From positions 1-56,098 of the forward strand of contig NZ_JBHSEC010000012.1 in the NCBI RefSeq assembly GCF_042651785.1: 56,098 nucleotides of DNA. Reading direction: 5' to 3'. Below the pieces are notes generated by a model. It was not told where the DNA came from. It made no database searches and was given only the letters and a program-made list of their open reading frames with translations. Shown one piece after another: positions 17,478 through 25,658 of this stretch (position 1 is its first letter; the number at the start of each line of letters is the position of its first letter). This DNA is from Chungangia koreensis (lineage in GTDB: Bacteria; Bacillota; Bacilli; Bacillales_A; Planococcaceae). The translations under genes were made by a program, and so were the position numbers.

Positions 17478-17945
17478 CTATTTTCGTTTCTTTTTTAAGG
17501 GGGTCTTTGCCAATAATTCTATTAATCTTTTAAAAGGTCTCACGATCAGAAGCAAAATCTTTTGTATGACTTGAACGATTTTTAGAATCACATGGATGAT
17601 GAAGCGAATAATTAGCCAAATTGGCCTAAATAGAACATTTCTGATGACTCTACCCGTAAAACGGAAAGGACGTTGGAAAATAGATTCATACAAGAATATT
17701 CCGGCAATCTGAGCAAGTGGATCGTATATCCTCCATGCCCCGTCCCGGATTTCGAATAGTACATAGAACGTCCCAATCCCCAATAAGAGCCACGCTGCCA
17801 CCTCCAAGAGATTACTCATTCGGTAAATGATTGAACCGGGCTTGGCGTGGCTATATAGGAAACGTATGGCATCGACACCCGCAGCAGTCAAAATGCCGCA
17901 TGCCATCATCACCAGCAAACTGATGAATTGAAGCGAAACCGTCAT
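17478..17945 (-). CDS. yabQ: spore cortex biosynthesis protein YabQ
   Basis: 155 residues. Several hydrophobic segments in the first 95 residues (MTVSLQFISLLVMM..., EVAAWLLLGIGTFY) and a long amphipathic, basic C-terminal helix rich in Ile/Arg/Lys. In B. subtilis YabQ is a mother-cell membrane protein needed for cortex formation. It overlaps yabP by 4 bp (ATGA). Co-transcribed with yabP from the sigma-E-like promoter at 18280. Confidence 0.9.
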   Translation of the reverse strand: MTVSLQFISLLVMMACGILTAAGVDAIRFLYSHAKPGSIIYRMSNLLEVAAWLLLGIGTFYVLFEIRDGAWRIYDPLAQIAGIFLYESIFQRPFRFTGRVIRNVLFRPIWLIIRFIIHVILKIVQVIQKILLLIVRPFKRLIELLAKTPLKKKRK

Positions 17946-18241
17946 CCAAATAATTTATGCAGCAAATTTTTGGAGCCGATCTTGTCGTCCTCATCGTAAT
18001 TGAGGGAGCGCACATTACCTTCTAATGTTAGAAGGCCCTTGTCCACATCCAAGTGGACGATGCGTAGATCTTCCCCTTTGATTTGCAGCTGTCCTTGAGA
18101 TGTACGTACCGAGAATTCTTCTTGGTCAAATCGTTCGATTTCTTTTACTGATGTTAAATCCATCCGCTTCCGATTTCGTAGCGATATTAAGTGATCTCCG
18201 GAAGGGATTGTGTAAGTCGGGCTATCAGTTTGGATTTGCAT
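17942..18241 (-). CDS. yabP: sporulation protein YabP
   Basis: 99 residues, YabP/YqfC family: a small beta-rich protein (HLISLRNRKRMDLTSVKEIERFD..., GEDLRIVHLDVDKGLLTLEG). Made in the mother cell under sigma-E in B. subtilis, with a role in spore envelope assembly not defined biochemically. The ATG at MQIQTDS has AAAGGAGG upstream; a longer frame into the promoter is not credible. It starts the yabP-yabQ-divIC group; the usual upstream gene rqcP is displaced by a 3.7-kb insertion. Confidence 0.9.
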   Translation of the reverse strand: MQIQTDSPTYTIPSGDHLISLRNRKRMDLTSVKEIERFDQEEFSVRTSQGQLQIKGEDLRIVHLDVDKGLLTLEGNVRSLNYDEDDKIGSKNLLHKLFG

Positions 18242-18279
18242 GTGTTTTTTTCCTCCTTTGCTTCTTCGTGTTTCCCTAT

Positions 18280-18309
18280 ACTGTATGTCCACAAAGAAAA
18301 AAACATGAC
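18280..18309 (-). promoter_or_regulatory. sigma-E-type promoter of yabPQ
   Basis: On the minus strand: -35 GTCATGTT (18302-18309), 14-bp spacer, -10 CATACAGT (18280-18287). This fits the sigma-E consensus (GTCATATT / CATACANT) closely and lies 38 bp upstream of the yabP ATG. Confidence 0.75.
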
Positions 18310-18407
18310 AGGTTGTCTGTCAAGTTTCTAAAATTTAAAAGGTTTATTGGCTATACTATATATAGTGTAAATCGATCAGTATACCGCAGATATAGATAGA
18401 GGGAGAG

Positions 18408-19028
18408 ATGACATTGACATTAACTTGGGAAGCCCTCAACATCATCGGGACCTTGGCTTTTGCAATCAGTGGTGCTCTTGTCGCCATGGAAGAAGATTAC
18501 GATATATTAGGTGTTTTCGTTTTAGGAGTTGTCACGGCTTTTGGTGGTGGACTTATCCGGAATCTATTAATCGGAATACCACTTGAAATCATTTGGAATC
18601 AGGAAGTTTTGTTTGGTGTTGCAGTTTTAGCCATTTCTATTGTCTTCATCTTACCGAGTAAATGGATTCGGAAATGGCAAATGTGGGTGATCTTATTTGA
18701 TGCCATCGGCTTGGGTGCATTTGCTATTCAAGGTGCAAATTATGCTGTATCGATTCAAGCGCCTTTTGTTGCTGTCATCATCGCGGCAACTTTAACTGGG
18801 ACAGGTGGTGGAATGCTTAGGGATTTATTAGCTGGCCGAAAACCGATGATTTTTCAAAAAGAGATTTATGCCCTGTGGGCTATCTTGGGGGGTCTCGTAA
18901 TAGGTTTGAATTTAATAGAAGGACCTTATACTATATTCATCCTTTTACCGGTCATTGTGATTTTACGAATGTTATCCGTTTACTTTAACTGGAATTTACC
19001 GCGTGAATTTAAATGGAACGATAAATAA
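18408..19028 (+). CDS. trimeric intracellular cation (TRIC/UPF0126) family membrane channel
   Basis: 206 residues with about seven membrane segments made from two copies of the UPF0126 unit. Each copy has the glycine/arginine signature: GGGLIRNLLIG (about 46-56) and TGGGMLRDLLAGRKP (about 125-140). Prokaryotic members form K+-permeable trimeric channels; the physiological role here is unknown. On the plus strand, opposed to all flanking sporulation genes, and first of a four-gene insertion. RBS GAGGGAGAG. Confidence 0.85.
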   Translation: MTLTLTWEALNIIGTLAFAISGALVAMEEDYDILGVFVLGVVTAFGGGLIRNLLIGIPLEIIWNQEVLFGVAVLAISIVFILPSKWIRKWQMWVILFDAIGLGAFAIQGANYAVSIQAPFVAVIIAATLTGTGGGMLRDLLAGRKPMIFQKEIYALWAILGGLVIGLNLIEGPYTIFILLPVIVILRMLSVYFNWNLPREFKWNDK

Positions 19029-19068
19029 TCGAACAAAATTGTTCCACTATACTCAGTTAACTCATCAG

Positions 19069-19094
19069 GGACACATGACACTTGTCATGTGTCC
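19069..19094. promoter_or_regulatory. perfect 26-bp palindrome upstream of des (likely DesR operator)
   Basis: GGACACATGACA and its exact complement TGTCATGTGTCC are separated by CT. It lies about 70 bp upstream of the predicted des start of transcription, matching the region bound by phosphorylated DesR in B. subtilis. An alternative is a terminator for the channel gene, but no T-run follows directly (nearest is 17 bases on). Confidence 0.6.
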
Positions 19095-19116
19095 TACTTG
19101 ACGATTATGCCTTTTT

Positions 19117-19145
19117 TTAAACCTTTTTTCCCTTTACGCTATATA
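19117..19145 (+). promoter_or_regulatory. candidate des promoter
   Basis: Plus strand: weak -35 TTAAAC (19117-19122), 17-bp spacer, -10 TATATA (19140-19145). A poor -35 is consistent with activation from the palindrome at 19069. The 5' leader would be about 50 bases. Confidence 0.5.
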
Positions 19146-19200
19146 TAAGAATGGCTGAGGTATCTGATCAGCTAATAATTGTACGTATAGGAGGATCAAC

Positions 19201-20247
19201 ATGAGTAGTAATAAACAAAAAATTGCTGAATTACGTAAGACTGTTGCCCCTTTTGAAGGTTCGGATCTGGAAAATAGCATCCGGCAAATGATCAATACAT
19301 TTCCTCCCTTCTTTCTACTATGGATTGCAGCTTATTTGAGCTTAGAAGTATCTTATTGGTTGTCGTTAGCATTCTCCGTATTGGCTGCAGGTTTTGTCAT
19401 TCGGATTTTCATCATTTTCCATGATTGCTGCCATCAGTCCTTTTTCAAAAGTAAAAAAGCAAATGCCATTGTTGGAACCATTAGCGGAATAATTACGATG
19501 TTCCCATATGAGAAGTGGAAGCGCGAGCATTCCATTCATCACGCAACAAGCGGAAACTTGGATAAGCGCGGAACAGGTGATATATGGGTAATGACAGTAA
19601 ATGAGTACGTAGAAGCATCGTTCTGGGGTAGATTGTCTTATCGACTCTACCGTAATCCGTTTGTCATGTTCGTATTAGGTCCAGCCTATTTATTTTTAGT
19701 TACAAACCGGTTAAACCGAAAAGATCCCAAACCGAAAGAAAGACGCAATACGTATTTGATCAATATCTCGATCATTGTCATTTCCGTTCTTTTAATCTGG
19801 GCAATCGGTTGGCAGGCATTCCTGTTAATTCAAACTCCCATCTTTTTCGTAGCGGGAGCATTAGGGATTTGGCTGTTTTACGTACAACACCAATTTGAGG
19901 ATTCTTTCTTTGAGCATGAAGAAGATTGGGATTACGTAAAGGCTGCAGTAGATGGCAGTTCGTACTACAAGTTACCAAAAGTGCTGCAATGGGTTACAGG
20001 AAACATCGGGTTCCACCATGTGCACCACTTAGCTCCGCGAGTACCGAATTATAAGCTGGAGCAAGCCCATGAATCTACTCCACCGTTACACAAAGCAACG
20101 ACGATTACATTAAAAACAAGTTTGGAATCTATCCGTTTCCGCTTATTCGATGAAGATCAAAAGAAATTTGTAACGTTTAAAGAAATTAAGCATTTACTGG
20201 CCAATGAAAAGAAGAAACTTAATAATGAAAACGTCAATATAAATTAG
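19201..20247 (+). CDS. des: acyl-lipid fatty-acid desaturase
   Basis: Membrane di-iron desaturase that introduces a double bond into phospholipid acyl chains upon cooling. 348 residues (B. subtilis Des 352). The three histidine boxes are intact: HDCCH (74-78), HSIHH (110-114) and HHVHH (272-276), with hydrophobic pairs before and between them. RBS AGGAGGAT. Next to desK-desR, as in B. subtilis, so it is the likely target of that two-component system. Inserted here within the yabP/rqcP locus. Confidence 0.95.
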   Translation: MSSNKQKIAELRKTVAPFEGSDLENSIRQMINTFPPFFLLWIAAYLSLEVSYWLSLAFSVLAAGFVIRIFIIFHDCCHQSFFKSKKANAIVGTISGIITMFPYEKWKREHSIHHATSGNLDKRGTGDIWVMTVNEYVEASFWGRLSYRLYRNPFVMFVLGPAYLFLVTNRLNRKDPKPKERRNTYLINISIIVISVLLIWAIGWQAFLLIQTPIFFVAGALGIWLFYVQHQFEDSFFEHEEDWDYVKAAVDGSSYYKLPKVLQWVTGNIGFHHVHHLAPRVPNYKLEQAHESTPPLHKATTITLKTSLESIRFRLFDEDQKKFVTFKEIKHLLANEKKKLNNENVNIN

Positions 20248-20252
20248 TAAGT

Positions 20253-20288
20253 AGAAAAACCATTCTTAGCAATTAGAATGGTTTTTCT
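20253..20288 (+). terminator. des terminator
   Basis: Perfect 14-bp arms AGAAAAACCATTCT (20253-20266) and AGAATGGTTTTTCT (20275-20288) with an 8-base loop, between des and desK. As the arm contains the T-run it acts on the plus strand and possibly both. Confidence 0.85.
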
Positions 20289-20324
20289 TGTATACTCAAA
20301 GCATCACAAAGTCAGGAGAACATT

Positions 20325-21461
20325 ATGCGAAATTGGTTTCATATTTTCCCCAAACAGACAGGACTAAGTGTATATGTTTGGATTATCTTTTGTATTTTGC
20401 CTTTTTACTTTATTTTCAAATCATCCAAGTCTCCTATAGAAATCACAATCGGGATAATCATGATTCTACTGTTCTTAGTATTCTATCGTTTCTCTTTCAT
20501 GTATAAAGGCTGGCCGTTGTATGTATTCGGAGCGTTGCAAATTATACTATGTGTGGCCATGACAATTTTGTTCGGCTATATCTACTTCTCTCTGTTTTTA
20601 GCTTTGTTTATCGGTAATATTCAGAATAAAGCGGGTTTTACCACCTTATACACAATACATTTGGCAGCAACGATCGCCTCTCTCAATTTGGGGTTCTTCT
20701 TTCAAACAGAAATCTTCCTTACCCAACTACCGTTTATACTTATTTGTGTGATCGGAGTCATTTTACTTCCGTTAACTTCGTACAACCGGAACAAGCAGGA
20801 AGTACTAGAAGTAAAATTAGAAGATGCCAACAAGAGAATTGCAGAACTCGTTAAAATTGAAGAGAGGCAGCGAATCGCTCGAGATTTGCATGACATACTC
20901 GGACAAAAATTGTCGCTGATCGGTTTAAAAAGCGACTTGGCCTATAAATTAGTAGATCGGGACACGACTTCTGCCAAGAATGAACTCAATGACATTCGAC
21001 AAACCGCTCGTTTTGCCTTATCTGAAGTACGGGATATTGTATCAAAAATGCGTGGGACCAAACTGGAGGACGAAATCATTCGGGTAAGACAAATTTTAAA
21101 AGCTGCTGAAATCGATTCCACGTTTAAAGGAATGGATACGATTATGGGATTGCAGATAATTTTAGAAAACGTCTTAAGCATGTGCCTGAAAGAAGCAGTT
21201 AATAATGTTGTGAGACATAGTAAGGCTACTTCCTGTGATGTGACTTTTGAAATGGTCGATTCTGAACTGATCATGCGTATAAAAGATGATGGTATTGGTA
21301 TCGATGAGAAACAATTTAATGCGGGCAACGGTTTAAAAGGAATGCGGGAACGGCTGGACTTTATAAACGGTACATTGGATCTCCAATCGAGTGGAGGAAC
21401 CTTATTAACGATTAAAGTTCCTACTGTTTCCATACCGGACGAAGAGGAGGATAATCGATGA
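20325..21461 (+). CDS. desK: thermosensor histidine kinase DesK
   Basis: Senses membrane thickness and order; autophosphorylates when cold and switches to phosphatase when warm. 378 residues with multiple membrane segments to about 155, then the HisKA_3 box RIARDLHD with the phospho-acceptor at about H189 (B. subtilis H188), and a HATPase domain with NNVVRHS, DDGIGI and GNGLKGMRERL. The N-terminal segment (FPKQTGLSVYVWIIFCILPFY) resembles the region of the B. subtilis sensor that holds the hydrophilic 'buoy' residues. Overlaps desR by 4 bp. Confidence 0.95.
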   Translation: MRNWFHIFPKQTGLSVYVWIIFCILPFYFIFKSSKSPIEITIGIIMILLFLVFYRFSFMYKGWPLYVFGALQIILCVAMTILFGYIYFSLFLALFIGNIQNKAGFTTLYTIHLAATIASLNLGFFFQTEIFLTQLPFILICVIGVILLPLTSYNRNKQEVLEVKLEDANKRIAELVKIEERQRIARDLHDILGQKLSLIGLKSDLAYKLVDRDTTSAKNELNDIRQTARFALSEVRDIVSKMRGTKLEDEIIRVRQILKAAEIDSTFKGMDTIMGLQIILENVLSMCLKEAVNNVVRHSKATSCDVTFEMVDSELIMRIKDDGIGIDEKQFNAGNGLKGMRERLDFINGTLDLQSSGGTLLTIKVPTVSIPDEEEDNR

Positions 21462-22057
21462 TTCGGATTGTCATTGCGGAAGATCAGCGTATGTTATTAG
21501 GTGCACTGGGTTCCTTGCTCGACTTAGAAGAAGATATGGAAGTAGTAGGAAAAGCGAAAAACGGGGTCGAGGCACTTCAGCTTATTCAACAATTAAAGCC
21601 TGATATTTGCATAATGGATATTGAAATGCCCCAAAAAAGCGGATTAGAAGTGGCTGAAGAACTGAAGGACTTCCCGACGAAAATCATAATATTAACGACA
21701 TTTGCCCGTCCCGGCTACTTTGAACGGGCCAGGAAAGCGAAGGTTGGCGGTTATTTGCTGAAAGATAGTCCAAGTGAAGAGCTTGCGAATTCCATCCGGA
21801 TTATTATGGAAGGAAGAAGAATTTACTCACCGGAGCTTGTCGATATGGCTTATGAAGAAGAAAACCCATTAACCGAACGAGAAACACAAGTGCTGAGCAT
21901 GATTGCAGAAGGTAAAAATACGAAAGAGATTGCAAAGGAAATGTATATAACGACGGGAACCGTACGAAATTATGTTTCTCTCATACTCGAGAAATTAGAG
22001 GTCAGCAATCGTATCGAGGCCGTATCTCGCTTTAAGGAAAAAGGTTGGTTTAAGTAG
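21458..22057 (+). CDS. desR: NarL-type response regulator DesR
   Basis: Activates des transcription when phosphorylated. 199 residues: a receiver domain with phospho-acceptor D54 (CIMDIEMP), and an LuxR-type HTH at the C-terminus (LTERETQVLSMIAEGKNTKE..., TVRNYV). Its start ATGA overlaps the desK stop, so the kinase and regulator are coupled. Probable operator: palindrome 19069-19094. Confidence 0.95.
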   Translation: MIRIVIAEDQRMLLGALGSLLDLEEDMEVVGKAKNGVEALQLIQQLKPDICIMDIEMPQKSGLEVAEELKDFPTKIIILTTFARPGYFERARKAKVGGYLLKDSPSEELANSIRIIMEGRRIYSPELVDMAYEEENPLTERETQVLSMIAEGKNTKEIAKEMYITTGTVRNYVSLILEKLEVSNRIEAVSRFKEKGWFK

Positions 22058-22059
22058 AT

Positions 22060-22085
22060 CTACACCATTGTAGGTCTTTTTTTTC
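22060..22085 (+). terminator. desKR terminator
   Basis: Short hairpin (CTACA-ccat-TGTAG, extended by G-U pairs) followed by eight T, directly after desR. Confidence 0.7.
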
Positions 22086-22087
22086 GC

Positions 22088-22113
22088 ACGAAAAACGCCG
22101 CAATATATGCGGC
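22088..22113 (-). terminator. rqcP terminator
   Basis: Minus-strand hairpin CGCCGCA-tata-TTGCGGCG followed by TTTTT. It closes the yabM-yabN-rqcP unit nine bases past rqcP. Confidence 0.8.
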
Positions 22114-22121
22114 GCTACGTC

Positions 22122-22412
22122 TTAATCTTCGTCGTCAATAAATTCCGGCTCCACTTTTTCAAGGCGTTCTTCCTTTAAAATCGTGTACATCAGATTGGCT
22201 TCGTCTTTTTTTACAGTGTCTTTCAACAAATTCACCTTCGCTGTAACGACTTTTTGCCCAAAGCGAATTGATAATTCATCTCCGACTTTTACATCTGCGG
22301 ATGCTTTTGCTTTCTTTCCGTTAATCGTAATCCGTCCCTGGTCAGCAACCTCTTTAGCCAACGTACGGCGTTTGATCAGTCTTGAAACTTTCAAAAACTT
22401 ATCTAATCTCAT
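22122..22412 (-). CDS. rqcP: RqcP, S4-domain ribosome quality control factor (YabO/Hsp15-like)
   Basis: 96 residues; an S4 RNA-binding domain over residues 1-60 (MRLDKFLKVSRLIKRRTLAKEVADQG) and an acidic tail. In B. subtilis RqcP/YlmH-type S4 proteins stabilise the P-site tRNA on stalled 50S subunits so that RqcH adds alanine tails. Five bases downstream of yabN with GAAAGGAAG, so it is in that operon. Confidence 0.92.
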   Translation of the reverse strand: MRLDKFLKVSRLIKRRTLAKEVADQGRITINGKKAKASADVKVGDELSIRFGQKVVTAKVNLLKDTVKKDEANLMYTILKEERLEKVEPEFIDDED

Positions 22413-22417
22413 ATCTT

Positions 22418-23881
22418 TTACTTCCTTTCCAGCGTCTTTGCCTCATTCCAGAAGGTGTCCAGTTCCTCCAGCGTATAATCCGCGAAGTCCCCTCGTCCTT
22501 CCAATACTTTTTGCTCGACGTACGAGAAGCGGTTGAAGAATTTCCGGTTGGCCCCCGCCATCGCCTCCTCAGGCGATATTTTGAAGAATCTCGCAAGGTT
22601 TACGAGCGTAAAGAAGACATCCCCCAACTCATCGGTCTGCTCCTTCTTAGTCCCATTCTCCGTCTCGTCCTTGAATTCCTGCCATTCTTCCTCGAATTTT
22701 TCCCAAGCCCCGTTCACATCCGGCCAATCGAAGCCAACTTTAGCGGCAGTCTTTTGATAGTTGAATGAAGTGAGAAGAGACGAATCTGCACGGAATTGAC
22801 CTTTCAACAATGGCTTTTCACTGTTATTCCCCTTCTCCTCCGCCTTAATCGCCTGCCAGTTTTTCACGACTTCTCCTGAATTCTCAACTGACACATCCCC
22901 GAATACATGTGGATGACGACGAATCATTTTCGAACTGATGGATTCCAATATGTCTTCCACACTGAAATAGCCATGATCTTCTCCAATTTGGGCATGCAAG
23001 AATACTTGGAGCAAAATGTCGCCAAGCTCCTCGATAATAGCGTCATCGTCTTCATCATCAATTGCCTGCAAAACCTCGTATGCTTCTTCGATCAAGTATT
23101 TCTTTAAGGATTCATGTGTCTGTTCCCGATCCCATGGACATCCTTCCGGGCTCCGAAGTTTTGCAATGATTTCGCGGAAAGTCGTCCATTCCTTCAGACG
23201 TTCCTCTTGTTGTTGGACTGGAGGTACATAGACTGTCGTCAAATTGTCGATATCCATTGAACGATCAAGTTCATATAGAGGTACTTCAAGTATTTTTTCA
23301 TTCGCAGAACCGGCAGCGGTCACAATCTTAACTAAGTAATCGTCTGCATACTTTTCCATTAGCGTCAACTTCACTTCTGATGCACTAAAGGCATCATACA
23401 CTTGTGCAATCAGTACATGTTGGTCCATACGGACATCGTCGCGTTTGAAGCTTGTCCCGTCCAATAGCTGGAACCCTTCAATTGGATCAATCCGAAGTGC
23501 GGCAAAAATCGGGTCAAGGAAGCTTTGACCTCCTTCAATTTTCAAAGAAACTCTGCCTTTTTTCTCAGCCTCGACTAAGAATTGGACCGTCTGCTCCGCA
23601 ACTAATGGATGTCCCGGAACAGCATACATGACCGGACCTTCTCCTGATAAGCGGATGAGTTCCTCCGTAATCTCACGATAAACCGGTTCGAAATCGTCAT
23701 GCTTCTCGTATAGCTCGTCAAAGCTTTTATAGTCCAAACCCTCTGTCTGCAGCTCTTGCAAAACGGGATGTTCCGCGGTACGGACATAGAGTTGTTTTGC
23801 ATTTTTCAGTGTTCGATAGACCCCTAATGGCAGCTGATTTAAATCTCCAGCACCGAGTCCAATGACGTGAACTTCATTCAT
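22418..23881 (-). CDS. yabN: YabN: tetrapyrrole-methylase-like domain fused to MazG pyrophosphohydrolase
   Basis: About 487 residues. The N-terminal half is a SAM-dependent tetrapyrrole methylase fold (VIGLGAGDLNQLP, MYAVPGHPLVAEQTV). The C-terminal half is MazG (LRSPEGCPWDREQTH, EEAYEVLQAI, ELGDILLQVF, repeated later as ELGDVFFTLV), hydrolysing non-canonical nucleoside triphosphates. Three in-frame ATGs occur at the start; the third was chosen because AAGGG is nine bases away, while the first overlaps the yabM stop as ATGA. Usual fusion for Bacillus. Confidence 0.92.
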   Translation of the reverse strand: MNEVHVIGLGAGDLNQLPLGVYRTLKNAKQLYVRTAEHPVLQELQTEGLDYKSFDELYEKHDDFEPVYREITEELIRLSGEGPVMYAVPGHPLVAEQTVQFLVEAEKKGRVSLKIEGGQSFLDPIFAALRIDPIEGFQLLDGTSFKRDDVRMDQHVLIAQVYDAFSASEVKLTLMEKYADDYLVKIVTAAGSANEKILEVPLYELDRSMDIDNLTTVYVPPVQQQEERLKEWTTFREIIAKLRSPEGCPWDREQTHESLKKYLIEEAYEVLQAIDDEDDDAIIEELGDILLQVFLHAQIGEDHGYFSVEDILESISSKMIRRHPHVFGDVSVENSGEVVKNWQAIKAEEKGNNSEKPLLKGQFRADSSLLTSFNYQKTAAKVGFDWPDVNGAWEKFEEEWQEFKDETENGTKKEQTDELGDVFFTLVNLARFFKISPEEAMAGANRKFFNRFSYVEQKVLEGRGDFADYTLEELDTFWNEAKTLERK

Positions 23882-23886
23882 ATCCA

Positions 23887-25497
23887 TCATCCCTTACCGT
23901 TTTTCTGTAATAACAACTGAAGCTGGGCCATTCTTCGCCCTAAAGGAATCAAGTACCATTCCCTGACTGAGATAATTCTAAGTCTTGCGATAATCAGCAG
24001 GAATACTGCCGCTCCGATTCCGACTGCTGATAAGCCGGTTATTGTCGCACCCATTCGACTTGAAAATCCATCGAATAAGAAGTAGTCGCCTGCAAACTCC
24101 CATATCAATACGATGATGGTCATGACAATAGACGCAAGAAACAGGCCGCTATAGAATTTCATGCTTGCCAAACGGACCGGCCATACTCGTTTAAAGTAGA
24201 GCACAAGTCCCAATGTGATTGCCGCAAATCCAATATTCCCGGCGATCGCGGCTCCCATTACACCGAAGTTTGGAATGAGCAAATGGTTTCCGAGCCACTT
24301 CAGCACGAGTCCACCAATCAGCAAGACCGCTGGCACCTTCACCTGACCTAAGCCTTGCAAGACGGCAGTCAGCGTTAGAATAAGCGATAACCATAAGATC
24401 TGTACCGAAAAAACCATCAATGTCCCTGATTCATCCCTTGTTTGAAACAGCATTTCATTCACATAAGGCATGACCAATACTAATCCGAGTGCCGCTGCCC
24501 ATCCAAAGAGGAAAGCAATCCGGAACGTCAATTGGACGTACACGTCGCTTCTCCCCTCCTTTTTTGCCTGCGTGTGGGCGACTAAAGGGACGATGGCAAG
24601 CGATAATGTCGATGCAATCAGTATACCCATCTGGACGAGCGGCTGACCTCTGTCATACACACCTTTCGTTTCCATCGCCTCTATTCGTTGCACTCCATTT
24701 TCAACTAACAGCGAAAATACCGTAAAGGAATCCACTAACTGGAAAAACAACAAGATCAATGAGCTCATGCTGACACTTAGGCTGATGAAGGTCATTTCTT
24801 TAATCGTCGGCCAGATAGGGTGTAACGGTTTTTTGGCTAATAGAGATTGTCCTGTCATCACTTTACGGAAATAGACGAATAGAAGGATGACCCCTGCAAG
24901 CTCTCCAGCCACCGCTCCCCACATTGCCATTTGGCCTGCAGCATATAGAGAATCACCTGTTTTTACGACGATATACGTTCCTATTAGAATCACTGTTACA
25001 CGTACAGCCTGTTCTACTACTTGAGATACGGCAACTGGCTGCATACGCCCCCGTGATTGGAAAGATCCTTTTAGCAGAGCAAGGAATGGCATGAGAAGAA
25101 CAACGAATGATCCTGCACGAAGAAGCGAGGCCAATTCGGAGTCTCCCATCCAACCGGCTATTAGATCAGCGCAACCATATAAGATAATAAAGAATACAAC
25201 CGAAATGGCACTTAAGAAGAAGAAAGCTACTTTCATCACTTCTCCCGCTGAACTCATCGTCCTTGCCTCTCGGTCAGCCAGCATCTTAGATATGGCCACG
25301 GAAAATCCATACGAAGTCCATACCGTGAAGATTCCGATGAACGGATAAACTTGCTGGTATATGTAAAAGCCTTGGTCCCCGACTAAATTCTGAAACGGGA
25401 CCCGATATACGGCACTCAATAGTTTTACAATGAGTGCGGCTACTGTCAGCAGGACCGCACCCTTCATGAATACTTTCATATTCCATTGTTCTGACAT
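23887..25497 (-). CDS. MOP-superfamily flippase (YabM/SpoVB/MurJ-type)
   Basis: 536 residues with about 14 membrane segments and little soluble sequence, opening KGAVLLTVAALIVKLLSAVYRVPFQNLVGDQGFYIYQ, typical of the SpoVB/YabM/MurJ group. It probably exports lipid-linked glycans, but which one cannot be told. In B. subtilis yabM has this place before yabN. It is transcribed from an extended -10 promoter at 25532 and coupled to yabN by overlapping stop/start. Confidence 0.88.
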   Translation of the reverse strand: MSEQWNMKVFMKGAVLLTVAALIVKLLSAVYRVPFQNLVGDQGFYIYQQVYPFIGIFTVWTSYGFSVAISKMLADREARTMSSAGEVMKVAFFFLSAISVVFFIILYGCADLIAGWMGDSELASLLRAGSFVVLLMPFLALLKGSFQSRGRMQPVAVSQVVEQAVRVTVILIGTYIVVKTGDSLYAAGQMAMWGAVAGELAGVILLFVYFRKVMTGQSLLAKKPLHPIWPTIKEMTFISLSVSMSSLILLFFQLVDSFTVFSLLVENGVQRIEAMETKGVYDRGQPLVQMGILIASTLSLAIVPLVAHTQAKKEGRSDVYVQLTFRIAFLFGWAAALGLVLVMPYVNEMLFQTRDESGTLMVFSVQILWLSLILTLTAVLQGLGQVKVPAVLLIGGLVLKWLGNHLLIPNFGVMGAAIAGNIGFAAITLGLVLYFKRVWPVRLASMKFYSGLFLASIVMTIIVLIWEFAGDYFLFDGFSSRMGATITGLSAVGIGAAVFLLIIARLRIISVREWYLIPLGRRMAQLQLLLQKNGKG

Positions 25498-25531
25498 AAT
25501 ACAATTCCCCGCTCCATTCTACAATGTCACC

Positions 25532-25540
25532 ATTATAGCA
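25532..25540 (-). promoter_or_regulatory. yabM-yabN-rqcP promoter (extended -10)
   Basis: Minus strand TGCTATAAT: -10 TATAAT (25532-25537) with TGN just upstream, 35 bp before the yabM ATG. No good -35 was seen, which extended -10 promoters tolerate. Confidence 0.6.
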
Positions 25541-25658
25541 CGAAGGAGAAATGGGAAAAGTTGCATGCATTTCTCCTTCCTACTGATTAAGTGAACTTTA
25601 CTTTATAATAAAGTTATCCATGGCAGTCCAGTACTGCCGAATGATAGGAGGAATCGGT

